Assembly: GCF_009827595.1 (NCBI RefSeq)
Contig: NZ_WTYT01000001.1
Span: 186,001-250,000 of the forward strand
Direction of reading: 5' to 3'
Origin: Altericroceibacterium endophyticum
Lineage (GTDB): Bacteria > Pseudomonadota > Alphaproteobacteria > Sphingomonadales > Sphingomonadaceae
Length of the DNA stretch: 64,000 nt
Shown: positions 8,434 through 17,573 of the stretch, piece by piece
Position numbering within the stretch: the stretch's first letter is position 1
Layout of the letters: each line of letters begins with the position of its first letter
The notes under the pieces: model-generated
Databases searched by the model: none
The model's input: only the letters and a program-made list of their open reading frames with translations
Told to the model about the DNA's origin: nothing
Program-made: the position numbers and the translations under genes

Positions 8434-10347
8434 ATGGATGATTCCGGAAACACACCCGGCGATCAGCCTCCCTGGGAAATCGATAGGGATGGCGAGACGC
8501 CAGAACAGCGCCCAAGCGCAACCGAACTGGAAGAGGCCGGGCAATCGGCTTTGTTTGGCGGTGGCGACATGCCTGCAGCGCCCGATGCCGGAAATTCGGT
8601 ATCGGAACCAGCGCCTGCGCCAGCACCAACCATGCAGGCAGCGGCGTCAGACGCACCTGTAGCGGCTCAACCGCAAATGGATGGCGCCGCCCAAAATGTG
8701 GCTCCGGCGCAGCCTTATCGCGTCCTGGCGCGCAAATATCGCCCGCAAACCTTTTCCGAACTGATCGGTCAGGAACCGATGGTGCGCACGCTCGCCAACG
8801 CGATAGAGCGCGACCGGCTGGCGCATGCCTTTTTGATGACCGGTGTTCGCGGGGTGGGCAAAACCTCCACCGCGCGTCTGATTGCCAAAGCGTTGAACTG
8901 CGTGGGGCCGGATGGGCAGGGCGGCCCGACCATCGACCCTTGCGGTGTATGCGAACCCTGTCGCGCGATTGCCGAGGGGCGCCATATCGATGTTATCGAA
9001 ATGGATGCCGCCAGCCATACCGGCGTCGACGATGTGCGCGAAATCATTGAGGCGGTGCGATATTCGGCGGTCTCTGCCCGCTACAAAATCTATATTATCG
9101 ACGAAGTTCACATGCTGTCGCGCAACGCTTTCAACGCCTTGCTGAAGACACTGGAAGAGCCGCCGGCTCATGTGAAATTCCTGTTTGCCACGACTGAGGT
9201 GGACAAGCTGCCCGTCACGGTGCTCAGCCGGACGCAGCGTTTTGACCTGCGGCGCATTCCCACGCCCATGCTGCGTGATCATTTTGCCAGCATTTGCCGC
9301 CGCGAAGAGGTGGAGGCTGAGGAAGAAGCGCTGAATATGGTCGCCGTCGCTGCTGAGGGATCGGTGCGCGATGGGCTGTCGATCCTGGATCAGGCCATTG
9401 CGCATGCTGATCTGGATGCGGAGCAGGGCGAACATGGCATGGTCACGGCGGACCGTGTCCGCGATATGCTGGGCCTGGCGGATAAGGGCGCGCAGCGCAG
9501 ACTGTTCGCCGCTTTGCTGGAGGCGCAGCCAAAGCCGCTGCTGGAGGATATTGCGCGGCAATATTCGCTAGGCGTTGAGCCGCTCGCGCTTATGCGCGGG
9601 ATCATGGATCTGACGCATAAGATCACCGTCGCGCAAATTGCCGGATCGGCCGAAAACGCTCCGACATTGGAAGAACGCGAAGCGGTTGAGCAATGGGCGG
9701 AAAAACTCTCCGCCGGGCAACTGCATCGCTTATGGCAATTGCTGCTCAAGGGGCATGAGGAAGTGCGCGCTGCGCCTGATCCACTGGTATCGCTGCAAAT
9801 GGCGTTGCTGCGCGTGCTGCATGCTTCTGACATGCCCGACCCCGGCCAGTTGGTGAAAAAGCTGGAAGAAATGGCTGCGCAGGGGATTTCTGCTGCTGCC
9901 GCCACGCCGGGTGACGGTGCAAATGGCAATTCGGCCGTGCAGATGACACCGCCTGCGCCGCGTATGGATTGGCAGACCTTGCTCGATCAGGTCGAACAAT
10001 CCGGCGAATTGCGGGCCTGGCAAACCATGCGGGACTGGGTCCGGGTGATCGAACTGACGCCTGAACGGTTGATCTATAGCCTGACACCGGGCTTTCCGGA
10101 TGATCCAACCACGCTGATCCGCGATGCGCTGACCCGCGCCACAGGTGAGCGCTGGCATGTTGAAAAGGGCGAGGTCGAAGGGCAGCCCAGCCTGCGCGAA
10201 GTGCAGGAAACCGCCAAGGCGGAAGAGCAGCACCGCATTCGCCATTCCCCCTTAGTGGAAGCGGCTTTCAAAGCCTTCCCCGATGCTGAAATGATAGACA
10301 ATGACGAGGCCGTAACCGGCCCGGGAAATTGGAGTAAACGCGCATGA
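8434..10347 (+). CDS. dnaX: DNA polymerase III subunit gamma/tau
   Basis: This 637-residue clamp-loader ATPase binds the replicative polymerase. The AAA+ core begins at about residue 90 with YRVLARKYRPQTFSELIGQ, Walker A is GVRGVGKTSTARL, the zinc module has CVGPDG..CGVCEPC, Walker B is IYIIDEVHML, and sensor 1 lies in FLFATTEVDKLP. Domain III and a polymerase-binding C-terminal region follow. The N-terminus is unusual: about 90 residues rich in Ala, Pro, Gln and Glu precede the ATPase core, compared with only a few in E. coli. The ATG at 8434 has a GGGGG run close upstream. The stop overlaps the next gene by four bases (ATGA). Confidence 0.95.
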   Translation: MDDSGNTPGDQPPWEIDRDGETPEQRPSATELEEAGQSALFGGGDMPAAPDAGNSVSEPAPAPAPTMQAAASDAPVAAQPQMDGAAQNVAPAQPYRVLARKYRPQTFSELIGQEPMVRTLANAIERDRLAHAFLMTGVRGVGKTSTARLIAKALNCVGPDGQGGPTIDPCGVCEPCRAIAEGRHIDVIEMDAASHTGVDDVREIIEAVRYSAVSARYKIYIIDEVHMLSRNAFNALLKTLEEPPAHVKFLFATTEVDKLPVTVLSRTQRFDLRRIPTPMLRDHFASICRREEVEAEEEALNMVAVAAEGSVRDGLSILDQAIAHADLDAEQGEHGMVTADRVRDMLGLADKGAQRRLFAALLEAQPKPLLEDIARQYSLGVEPLALMRGIMDLTHKITVAQIAGSAENAPTLEEREAVEQWAEKLSAGQLHRLWQLLLKGHEEVRAAPDPLVSLQMALLRVLHASDMPDPGQLVKKLEEMAAQGISAAAATPGDGANGNSAVQMTPPAPRMDWQTLLDQVEQSGELRAWQTMRDWVRVIELTPERLIYSLTPGFPDDPTTLIRDALTRATGERWHVEKGEVEGQPSLREVQETAKAEEQHRIRHSPLVEAAFKAFPDAEMIDNDEAVTGPGNWSKRA

Positions 10348-10685
10348 AGAGCATGGAAGAAATGATGCAGGCGGCCCAGCAGGCTGCTGAAACCATCCAG
10401 AAGCAGATGAACGACGCCCAGACCAAGCTCGATTCGATTGAGGTTGAGGGCACATCGGGTGGTGGTTTGGTGAAAATCCGCTGCACCGCCAAGGGCCGTA
10501 TGCTGGGTGTCGCCATTGATGACAGCCTGATGAAGCTGGAAGAAAAGCAGATGCTCGAAGACCTCGTCACGGCTGCTTTCAACGATGCACGGGCCAAGGC
10601 TGATCAGGTTGCCGGTGATGAAATGGGCAAGGCGCAGCAGGGTATGGGCCTGCCGCCGGGCTTCAATTTCCCCGGTTTTGGTTGA
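10344..10685 (+). CDS. YbaB/EbfC family nucleoid-associated protein
   Basis: This 113-residue protein forms a dimeric tweezer-like DNA-binding fold. The N-terminal half is a long helix (EEMMQAAQQAAETIQKQM) rich in glutamine and methionine, followed by the conserved strand block VEGTSGGGLVKIRCTAKG and the helix EKQMLEDLVTAAFNDA, with a Gly/Met/Pro-rich tail ending in GFNFPGFG. It is translationally coupled to dnaX through an ATGA overlap, the usual dnaX-ybaB arrangement. recR, often third in this operon, is absent here; lon follows instead. A general role in nucleoid organisation or DNA repair is accepted for the family. Confidence 0.93.
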   Translation: MKSMEEMMQAAQQAAETIQKQMNDAQTKLDSIEVEGTSGGGLVKIRCTAKGRMLGVAIDDSLMKLEEKQMLEDLVTAAFNDARAKADQVAGDEMGKAQQGMGLPPGFNFPGFG

Positions 10686-10845
10686 GCCGAATACACCTGT
10701 GATATCGCGCCGGGGTCTCTGCTGACCCCCAGCCTAGGTGGCGCACCGGCATTGCGGAGTGAAGGGGCTGTCCCCATATTCCCGTCAAAGCCCGGCGCCG
10801 CGCCTGATTGTGCGGTGCCTGAGAATGAACGGATCTGGAATTTTT

Positions 10846-13236
10846 ATGAAGTTACTGCCTCTCCTTCCCCTGCGCGATATCGTCGTGTTCCCAGGCATGG
10901 TTGTGCCGCTTTTCGTGGGACGCGAAAAATCTGTGGCTGCGCTGGAAGCGGCAATGGAAGGCTCCAAGGAAATCTTCCTCGTCGCTCAGCGCGATCCCGG
11001 CTGCGATGACCCGAAGCGTGAAGACCTGTTCGATAACGGCGTTTCGGCGCAGGTTCTGCAGATGCTGAAACTGCCTGACGGCACGGTGCGCGTGCTGGTC
11101 GAAGGGCAGCAGCGCGCATCGATCTCCTCGCTTGGCGAGGAAGGCGGCCTGGTGGTTGCTCAGGTTGATATGCAGGAACCGGAAACTGCCTCCGGTAATG
11201 AAGTCGCCGCGATGATGCGCAGTGCGCTGGATCAGTTTGCCGATTATGCCAAGCTCAACAAGAAGCTGCCCGAAGAGCTGGAAGGCGAACTGGCGTCGAT
11301 CGACGATGCCGGCAAGCTGGCCGATACGATTGCCGCCAATCTGGGCGCCAAAGTCTCTGACAAGCAGGAATTGCTGAATGAACCTTCCCCGCTGAAGCGG
11401 TTGGAAATGGTCTTTTCCTTCATGGAAGGGGAGCTTTCCGTACTTCAGGTGGAGCGTAAGATCCGCGGCCGTGTCAAACGGCAGATGGAAAAGACGCAGC
11501 GCGAATATTACCTCAACGAACAATTGAAGGCGATTCAGTCGGAACTGGGCGGCGATGAAGAAGCTGGCGATGAAATTGCCGAACTTCAGGAAAAGATCGA
11601 GACACTCAAGCTTTCCAAGGAAGCCAAGGAAAAGGCTCAGACCGAGCTTAAAAAGCTCAAAAGCATGCAGCCGATGAGCGCCGAAGCGACCGTGATCCGG
11701 AATTATCTGGATGTGTTGCTGGGGCTTCCCTGGGGCAAAAAGTCGCGCTTGAAGAAAGATCTGCCCAAGGCTCAGGCGATCCTTGATGAAGATCACTACG
11801 CGCTCGACAAGGTGAAGGACCGGATCGTCGAATATCTGGCGGTGCAGGCCCGTACCAACAAGATCAAAGGCCCGATCCTGTGTCTGGTTGGCCCTCCGGG
11901 TGTCGGCAAGACCAGCCTCGGTAAATCGATTGCCAATGCGACGGGGCGCGAATTCATTCGTCAGTCGCTGGGCGGTGTGCGCGATGAAGCTGAAATTCGC
12001 GGCCATCGCCGGACCTATATCGGTTCGCTGCCGGGCAAGATCGTTACCAATTTGAAGAAGGCCGGTACCAGCAATCCGCTGTTCCTGCTGGATGAAATCG
12101 ATAAGCTTGGACAGGATTTCCGCGGTGATCCAGCATCGGCATTGCTTGAAGTGCTGGACCCCGAACAGAACTCCAAATTCCAGGACCATTATCTGGAACT
12201 GGATATCGATCTGTCTGAAATCATGTTCGTCTGCACGGCAAACAGCCTCGACCTTCCGCAGCCGCTCCTCGACCGGATGGAGATCATCCGGCTGGAAGGC
12301 TATACGGAAGATGAAAAGGTCGAGATTGCCGAACGGCATCTGATCGCCAAGCAGATTGAGCAGCACGGCCTGAAGGAAGGCGAGTTCGAGCTCACCACTG
12401 ATGGCCTGCGCGATCTCATCCAGTTTTACACGCGGGAAGCCGGTGTTCGTACGCTGGAACGTGAAATCGCGGGTCTGGCGCGGAAAAGCCTGCGCAAGAT
12501 CCTCGAGAAGTCTGTCACTTCCGTCACTATCACACCGGAAAACCTCGGCGAATTCGCTGGTGTGCGCAAATTCCGGCACGATATGTCTGAAGAAGAGGCG
12601 CAGGTTGGTGCCGTCACGGGCCTGGCCTGGACCGAAGTGGGCGGCCAGCTTCTCACCATCGAAAGTGTCACCACCCCGGGCAAGGGAGAGGTGAAAACCA
12701 CTGGTAAGCTGGGCGAAGTGATGAATGAATCCATCGCGGCCGCCTTCAGTTTCGTGAAAGCGCGGGCCCCTGCCTATGGTATCAAGCCCTCGATTTTCCA
12801 GCGTAAGAATATCCATATCCACTTGCCTGAGGGCGCTGTGCCCAAGGATGGACCCAGCGCGGGGATCGGGATGGTGACATCGATCGTGTCCACGCTGACT
12901 GGCATTGCTGTACGGCCTGATGTGGCCATGACGGGTGAGGTCACGCTGCGAGGCCGGGTGCTGCCGATTGGCGGATTGAAGGAAAAACTGCTCGCGGCGT
13001 TGCGCGGGGGCATTTCTACGGTTCTGATCCCGCAGGAGAATGAGAAAGACCTGGCTGAAATTCCGGCCAATGCGAAAGAAGGTCTGGAGATCATTCCGGT
13101 GTCGCATGTTGACCAGGTTCTGGAGCATGCCTTGACCGCTCAGCCTCAGCCTATCGAATGGACTGAGGCGGATGATCTGGCCAGTCAGCCTGCTCCAACG
13201 ACCGTCGCAAGCGCCTCCGGCACGACCGCACACTGA
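10846..13236 (+). CDS. lon: ATP-dependent Lon protease
   Basis: This homohexameric AAA+ serine protease degrades misfolded and regulatory proteins in the cytoplasm. The N-terminal substrate domain begins LPLLPLRDIVVFPGMVVPL, the Walker A motif GPPGVGKTS is at about 348-356, Walker B is in LFLLDEIDKLG, and the protease domain has catalytic S671 in PKDGPSAG with K714 in GGLKEKLL. I take the ATG at 10846 because family members begin right before the LPLRD block; ATG 10825 and a GTG at 10738 are alternatives. The last 40 residues are a non-conserved acidic tail. In Caulobacter, Lon degrades DnaA, CcrM and SciP, so a cell-cycle link is plausible. Confidence 0.96.
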   Translation: MKLLPLLPLRDIVVFPGMVVPLFVGREKSVAALEAAMEGSKEIFLVAQRDPGCDDPKREDLFDNGVSAQVLQMLKLPDGTVRVLVEGQQRASISSLGEEGGLVVAQVDMQEPETASGNEVAAMMRSALDQFADYAKLNKKLPEELEGELASIDDAGKLADTIAANLGAKVSDKQELLNEPSPLKRLEMVFSFMEGELSVLQVERKIRGRVKRQMEKTQREYYLNEQLKAIQSELGGDEEAGDEIAELQEKIETLKLSKEAKEKAQTELKKLKSMQPMSAEATVIRNYLDVLLGLPWGKKSRLKKDLPKAQAILDEDHYALDKVKDRIVEYLAVQARTNKIKGPILCLVGPPGVGKTSLGKSIANATGREFIRQSLGGVRDEAEIRGHRRTYIGSLPGKIVTNLKKAGTSNPLFLLDEIDKLGQDFRGDPASALLEVLDPEQNSKFQDHYLELDIDLSEIMFVCTANSLDLPQPLLDRMEIIRLEGYTEDEKVEIAERHLIAKQIEQHGLKEGEFELTTDGLRDLIQFYTREAGVRTLEREIAGLARKSLRKILEKSVTSVTITPENLGEFAGVRKFRHDMSEEEAQVGAVTGLAWTEVGGQLLTIESVTTPGKGEVKTTGKLGEVMNESIAAAFSFVKARAPAYGIKPSIFQRKNIHIHLPEGAVPKDGPSAGIGMVTSIVSTLTGIAVRPDVAMTGEVTLRGRVLPIGGLKEKLLAALRGGISTVLIPQENEKDLAEIPANAKEGLEIIPVSHVDQVLEHALTAQPQPIEWTEADDLASQPAPTTVASASGTTAH

Positions 13237-13363
13237 TTCTATGGAGTGGTGCATGAGGGTTAATTTACGTTAACTTTCGGCCCCACTCCGTCGATCAAAT
13301 CGCTCATTTCATCGTTTGGAGGGGAAAAACACCAGAAAAGCCCGGTCTTGCGTCCCTTTGTCT

Positions 13364-13392
13364 TTGACAGGAGCGGTAAAACTCGCTCAATT
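13364..13392 (+). promoter_or_regulatory. Possible promoter of the HU gene
   Basis: TTGACA at 13364-13369 is a perfect -35 box. With a 17-base spacer the -10 would be TCAATT at 13387-13392, a weak match. It lies 64 bases before the HU start codon. Confidence 0.35.
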
Positions 13393-13455
13393 CCTTCGCA
13401 TCGCGAGGCGATTCAAAACACAGACTCAGATATTGATTGAGGGGGTTTTCCGGTA

Positions 13456-13728
13456 ATGAACAAGAACGAACTGATCGGTGCCGTTGCTGATGCAAGCGGC
13501 CTTTCACGGAACGACGCAACCAAGGCTGTAGAAGGCGTGTTCGACACGATTTCCGGCGTACTCGCCAAGGGTGATGAAGTACGTCTCGTCGGCTTTGGCA
13601 CATTCTCTGTCGCCAAACGTAAGGCTTCGACCGGCCGCAATCCGCGCACCGGTGAACCGATGACGATCAAGGCATCCACCCAGCCGAAATTCAAGGCGGG
13701 TAAGGGTCTTAAAGACGCCGTCAACTAA
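13456..13728 (+). CDS. hup: HU family DNA-binding protein
   Basis: This 90-residue histone-like protein starts MNKNELIGAVADASGLSR, the canonical HU N-terminus. The DNA-minor-groove arm is present as GFGTFSVAKRKASTGRNPRTGEP, split by the R-N-P-x-T-G signature that carries the intercalating proline, and it closes with FKAGKGLKDAVN. Length and motifs fit HU-beta rather than IHF (no IHF-type C-terminus). The lon-hup order is widespread in proteobacteria. The 219-base gap after lon and an own -35-like box suggest separate transcription. It is followed by a strong hairpin terminator. Confidence 0.96.
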   Translation: MNKNELIGAVADASGLSRNDATKAVEGVFDTISGVLAKGDEVRLVGFGTFSVAKRKASTGRNPRTGEPMTIKASTQPKFKAGKGLKDAVN

Positions 13729-13770
13729 GGTTGATTCCTAATACCGGCTACTTGCCTCGTGGCTGGTATT

Positions 13771-13807
13771 AAAAAGGGCCGCTTCCCCTGGGGAAGCGGC
13801 CCTTTTT
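13771..13807. terminator. Bidirectional rho-independent terminator
   Basis: A perfect GGGCCGCTTCCCC / GGGGAAGCGGCCC stem is flanked by A5 on the left and T6 on the right, so it can stop both the HU transcript and the converging lipoprotein transcript. Confidence 0.92.
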
Positions 13808-13848
13808 TATGTCTCGTTTGGACAGGCGCTGAACGTCGTATCAGCCCG

Positions 13849-14727
13849 TCATTTTGCCAGTTGGATCAGCGCCATCGGGGCGGACTTTGTACGCCGATTG
13901 ATTTCCCACTCCAGCGACTGATTTTGTCCGTCAGGCTGCGGCCCCGCATCCGTATTGTTGGCTAGTATTTGCGCGTTGGTGGTGATGCGCAACGTCCCTT
14001 CCATTTGCGGGAGGTTCGGCGTGTCTAATTCTGCGTCGTCACCCATCGCATCGAACATGCCGGCCATTCCGGTCAGCAGGCCTGCCATGGGATTGCCGCC
14101 ACCCTGACTGGCGAAGCCGGGCGCATCGATGCGGACTATGTTCCCTTTTCGAAGATTGGCGCTGACAAAGACGTTCCCCATCGGAAAGCCTTCAAAGGTG
14201 GGGAACACAAAATCATGGGTCAGCTCGCTTTCAATATGAAAGCTGACATTGAACAATCCATCGCCGACATAATCGACCTTGTCCCAGCCTTTCTGACGCT
14301 CCAACCGCTCTGCCAGATCTTCGGCGGCTTCCGGGTCGGCCGGATCGACACCGCCCAGCATGGCGCTCACCGCTTCGCTTTCCTTTTTCTTCTCGGCACG
14401 AGCGGCGGAGCGATCTTCTTCCCATTGGCGTTTTTGTTCAGCGAGTTCTTCTTCGCTGCAAGGCCGTTCGGTGAAATCATCGTCATAACAAAGCTGGGCG
14501 ATGAATTCTCCGCGCGATGAATCTGCCTCATCGGCAAGGTCGGCGAGTTTGCTCAGAGCGAGGAGATAGATTTCGCCGTCATAGGAATAGCTGAAAGCGC
14601 CTGATTTTTGCAGGTCCAGCTCCGACTGAAACTGTCCCGGGGACAAGAAGCAGGAGGACAGCAGGCAAGTGCTGGCCAGAAGCGCTGTCGGCGCTGCAAA
14701 ACGGCGCGCCAGGCTCGATATCATCAT
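13849..14727 (-). CDS. Hypothetical lipoprotein
   Basis: I do not recognise a named family. I start at the ATG at 14727 (another at 14724), which has AAGGA eight bases upstream and puts a lipoprotein signal at the N-terminus: ALLASTCLLSSC, with the lipid-bearing cysteine near residue 25. The mature protein of about 265 residues has a tyrosine-rich strand (GAFSYSYDGEIYLLAL), a charged helical segment rich in Glu, Arg and Ala (about 90-130), and a beta-rich half including a short Gly/Met stretch (NPMAGLLTGMAGMFDAMG). It is probably anchored in the outer or inner membrane facing the periplasm. It converges on the HU gene; rlmB lies 28 bases upstream on the same strand and may be co-transcribed. 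Confidence 0.75.
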   Translation of the reverse strand: MMISSLARRFAAPTALLASTCLLSSCFLSPGQFQSELDLQKSGAFSYSYDGEIYLLALSKLADLADEADSSRGEFIAQLCYDDDFTERPCSEEELAEQKRQWEEDRSAARAEKKKESEAVSAMLGGVDPADPEAAEDLAERLERQKGWDKVDYVGDGLFNVSFHIESELTHDFVFPTFEGFPMGNVFVSANLRKGNIVRIDAPGFASQGGGNPMAGLLTGMAGMFDAMGDDAELDTPNLPQMEGTLRITTNAQILANNTDAGPQPDGQNQSLEWEINRRTKSAPMALIQLAK

Positions 14728-14755
14728 TTTGTGTCCTTGGAGTGCGCGAGAGTGG

Positions 14756-15547
14756 TTAGCGGCGTGTCGCGACTGCATAGAGCGCGATAGCCGCTGCATT
14801 GGAGACATTGAGACTTTCCATCGCCTGACTGATCGGCAAGCGGGCGAGAACGTCACAATGGCCCGCGATATTGGCTCGCATACCTTCGCCTTCCGCGCCC
14901 AGCACGATAGCGATGGGGCCAGCAGCGAGAGCGTCTTCAAATGTTGCCTCTGCCTCGCCGGCAAGGCCGACTCGCCAATATCCAGCCTCGGCCATTTGTT
15001 CGAGGGCGCGGGACAGATTGACCACGCGAATCCACGGCACGCTTTCCAGCGCCCCGGAAGCGGATTTGCCGATTACGCCACCTTCGGGCGGGGCATGCCT
15101 GTCCTGCGTGACCAGCGCGGCTGCATTGAAAGCCGCCGCCGAGCGGAGAATCGCCCCCACATTATGTGGATCGGTCACCTGATCGAGGACGATGATCGGG
15201 CGATCGGCATCGCCTTCAAGCACGTCATCGAGATGCAATTCTTCCAATGGCTGACATTCCAGCACCAGTCCCTGATGCGGCGCATCGCGTGAAACGAGTC
15301 GCGCCAGATCCGCGACATCCGCATATTCCACCGGGAAATCTTCCGGCAATTCACCATCCAGCGAATCAATCGCTTCGCGCGTCGCCCATAATTTGTGGTG
15401 CTGACGATTCGGATTTTTAAGCGCTGCTTCCACAGCATGACGGCCCCACAACCGCACATGGCCGTGGTTTGCGCGACCAGAACCGCGCCCACCCTGCATG
15501 CGCCCTGCGCGACCGCGCAATGCTCGCTTCTGACTACCTTTTGCCAT
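14756..15547 (-). CDS. rlmB: TrmH/RlmB family 23S rRNA 2'-O-methyltransferase
   Basis: This 263-residue SPOUT-class methyltransferase probably modifies G2251 of 23S rRNA using S-adenosylmethionine. It has a basic Gly/Arg-rich N-terminal lead (about 1-28), a substrate-binding domain starting LWGRHAVEAAL, then the knotted catalytic domain with LDQVTDPHNVGAILRSA (motif 1, catalytic Asn and Arg), IVLGAEGEGMR (motif 2) and LPISQAMESLNVSNAAAIALY (motif 3, bearing the knot). The start at 15547 has AAGGAG at a good distance. tRNA-Tyr is transcribed divergently just upstream. The exact target nucleotide is by homology only. Confidence 0.92.
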   Translation of the reverse strand: MAKGSQKRALRGRAGRMQGGRGSGRANHGHVRLWGRHAVEAALKNPNRQHHKLWATREAIDSLDGELPEDFPVEYADVADLARLVSRDAPHQGLVLECQPLEELHLDDVLEGDADRPIIVLDQVTDPHNVGAILRSAAAFNAAALVTQDRHAPPEGGVIGKSASGALESVPWIRVVNLSRALEQMAEAGYWRVGLAGEAEATFEDALAAGPIAIVLGAEGEGMRANIAGHCDVLARLPISQAMESLNVSNAAAIALYAVATRR

Positions 15548-15693
15548 GAAATCTCCTTATTTGTCCCGCTCCTGCCAGTACCCCCATTGACAGGCAAGCG
15601 CCGCTTCGCCATTGAGCGCCGCACTCGGCCGGACGGCTTCTTCTTTCGGAAGCGTTCTGACGACGGGATCATTCCCGTTTCCGGCGACTGTGT

Positions 15694-15779
15694 GGACAGG
15701 TGGCCGAGTGGTTAAAGGCAGCAGACTGTAAATCTGCCCGCGCAAGCGTACGCTGGTTCGAATCCAGCCCTGTCCACCA
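15694..15779 (+). tRNA. tRNA-Tyr (GTA)
   Basis: The acceptor stem GGACAGG (15694-15700) pairs with CCTGTCC (15769-15775), followed by A and an encoded CCA. The anticodon loop CTGTAAA at 15726-15732 carries GTA, and a long variable arm (CCGCGCAAGCGTACG region) marks it as a class II tRNA, as expected for tyrosine. The T loop TTCGAAT is intact. Confidence 0.97.
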
Positions 15780-16005
15780 CCGTCGCCCCTCTGAAATTTC
15801 GAATCATGGGCTTGGCTGATTGCCCGTCCATGGACCCTTCTGTTTCGGGTTGCAGGCTGAAACGCCGACGCTGGTTGAGCGCCAATCGGTCTATAGGCCG
15901 AGCGGCGTCATCCGACAGATCAGGCATATAGGCGGTGATGATCCGCGCTTTCGGCTTGTCGCCTTGGCTGTGACTGCGTAAATGTCGGTGATGGCCGGAG
16001 AACTT

Positions 16006-16743
16006 ATGGATAACCGGGGACGCGGAGAGGCAGCCTGGACTTGGCCCTCGATTCACCCCGAAGGACGCAAATTTGGTCTGATCGCCGTGGCGGTCAGCCT
16101 TGTTTTTTTATTGTTGCTCGATTGGGAAATCGTCGGCTGGCCGTTGCTGATGTTGTCAGCGGGCGTGTTCGCTTTCTTTCGCGATCCAGAGCGTGTCGTG
16201 CCGCAGGGCGATTCCCTGATTGTGGCGCCTGCGGACGGGCTGGTAACGCTGATCAGCGAAGTTCTGCCCCCCGTGGAATTGCAGCATGATGATGTGCTTA
16301 GCGGCCGCGGTCTTGGAACGGAACCTGTAACGAGGGTTTCCATATTCATGTCGGTTTTCGATGTGCATATTAATCGCGCGCCAATGGGCGGTACGATCAA
16401 GCGGCTGATTTATATTCCCGGCAAGTTTCTGAATGCCGATCTCGACAAAGCGAGCGAGGAAAATGAGCGGCAGCACATTCTGATCGAAACCGGCAATGGC
16501 AGCCCGATCGGCTTTACGCAGATCGCCGGACTGGTGGCGCGCAGAATCGTGCCCTGTGTCAAAACCGGCGATATGGTTGCGGCGGGTCAGCGGGTCGGTC
16601 TGATCCGTTTTGGCAGCCGGGTTGATGTGTATTTGCCGAAAGGTACGGAGTCGAAAGTTCTGCTCGGCCAAAAAGTGATCGCAGGAGAAACCGTGATCGC
16701 CGAAACTGGTAAGCAGGCGTTGCTGGAGGGTGTAACCCAATGA
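16006..16743 (+). CDS. psd: Phosphatidylserine decarboxylase, short proenzyme type
   Basis: The enzyme converts phosphatidylserine to phosphatidylethanolamine at the inner membrane and uses a pyruvoyl group made by self-cleavage. The cleavage site is Gly-Ser in [11 protein letters not shown] near the C-terminus, in the RFGS form typical of the short alphaproteobacterial class. Membrane segments lie near residues 22-50, followed by FFRDPER, the APADG motif and VHINRAP. I choose the ATG at 16006, which has GGAG five bases upstream; an ATG at 15982 lacks one. The stop overlaps pssA by four bases, so the two enzymes of the PE pathway are translationally coupled. Confidence 0.94.
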   Translation: MDNRGRGEAAWTWPSIHPEGRKFGLIAVAVSLVFLLLLDWEIVGWPLLMLSAGVFAFFRDPERVVPQGDSLIVAPADGLVTLISEVLPPVELQHDDVLSGRGLGTEPVTRVSIFMSVFDVHINRAPMGGTIKRLIYIPGKFLNADLDKASEENERQHILIETGNGSPIGFTQIAGLVARRIVPCVKTGDMVAAGQRVGLIRFGSRVDVYLPKGTESKVLLGQKVIAGETVIAETGKQALLEGVTQ

Positions 16744-17573
16744 GTGAGCCGTCCAATAGCGAGCAATATGGTCCCATAGGTCCCAAGGCGAGCGAGGATG
16801 AGATTCCCGCGACCCGCCGGCTCGGCGGAGGGCTTAAATTGCGCTCTGTCCTTCCCAACGCGATTACGGCTGCTGCGCTGTGTTCCGGGCTGACCGGAAT
16901 TCGCTTTGCCATCGTCGGTGATTGGGAAAAGGCGGTCTTCGCGATCATCCTGGCGGGCTTGCTCGACGGTATTGATGGGCGCATCGCGCGCTTGCTGAAG
17001 GCGCAGTCACGTTTTGGCGCCGAGCTGGACAGTCTGGCGGATTCGCTCAGTTTCGGAATGGCGCCAGCACTCGTCCTGTTCTTGTGGTCGCTGCAGGATC
17101 TGCCCCGCTTTGGCTGGCTGGCTTCGCTTGCCTTTGCCATTTGCTGTGCCTTGCGGCTGGCGCGTTTCAACGCGCAGATCGATGTCGATCACCAGCCGCA
17201 TAAGTCGGCCGGGTTCCTGACGGGTGTTCCCGCTCCTTTGGGAGCAGGGCTCGCCTTTTTGCCGATGTATCTGTGGATCGCCAGCGGCGAGCCGATCTTC
17301 CGTGAACCGCTCATCATCGCGGCCTGGGTCGCGCTGATGGCATTCCTGATGATTTCGAACCTGGCGACGCTTAGCTGGACCTCAATTCGGCCGCGGCGTG
17401 ATCTCCGACTGGGGGCGATAGCGATAACGGGTATTCTCTTCGCTGCCTTGCTTACCGAACCGTGGTGGACGCTCGCGGCATTATGTGTCGGTTATCTGTT
17501 GCTGATGCCGTACGGCTGGTGGAGCTATTCGAAAGTCAGGCGGCAGCGTAAAGCCGAGGGCGCGGTTTCCTGA
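16740..17573 (+). CDS. pssA: CDP-diacylglycerol--serine O-phosphatidyltransferase
   Basis: This integral membrane enzyme makes phosphatidylserine from CDP-diacylglycerol and serine, the step before psd. The CDP-alcohol phosphotransferase signature D-G-x(2)-A-R-x(8)-G-x(3)-D-x(3)-D is complete in [21 protein letters not shown] (about residues 79-100). About seven or eight hydrophobic helices follow and precede the signature, with [14 protein letters not shown] at the start of the domain. At 277 residues the length is normal for the type II enzyme of alphaproteobacteria. It overlaps psd by ATGA at its start and, at its 3' end, overlaps the convergent small membrane gene by 38 bases. Confidence 0.95.
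   Translation: MSEPSNSEQYGPIGPKASEDEIPATRRLGGGLKLRSVLPNAITAAALCSGLTGIRFAIVGDWEKAVFAIILAGLLDGIDGRIARLLKAQSRFGAELDSLADSLSFGMAPALVLFLWSLQDLPRFGWLASLAFAICCALRLARFNAQIDVDHQPHKSAGFLTGVPAPLGAGLAFLPMYLWIASGEPIFREPLIIAAWVALMAFLMISNLATLSWTSIRPRRDLRLGAIAITGILFAALLTEPWWTLAALCVGYLLLMPYGWWSYSKVRRQRKAEGAVS

Noticed and set aside
8318-8656. Minus-strand frame over the SRP RNA
   Set aside because: It lies antisense to the SRP RNA and the dnaX start, which account for the sequence.
10852-13254. An 800-codon open frame antisense to lon
   Set aside because: It is an exact shadow: lon carries all known Lon motifs in the plus frame, and a high-GC third-codon bias commonly leaves the opposite strand open. The antisense protein shows no domain pattern.
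13260-13273. TTAA-N6-TTAA sequence upstream of the HU gene, resembling a CtrA box
   Set aside because: The CtrA consensus needs a 7-base spacer; here it is 6, and a similar string occurs by chance inside rseP.
15712-16056. Minus-strand frame including an RAGFEPAY-like peptide
   Set aside because: That peptide is the well-known false translation of the antisense strand of a tRNA; it overlaps tRNA-Tyr here.
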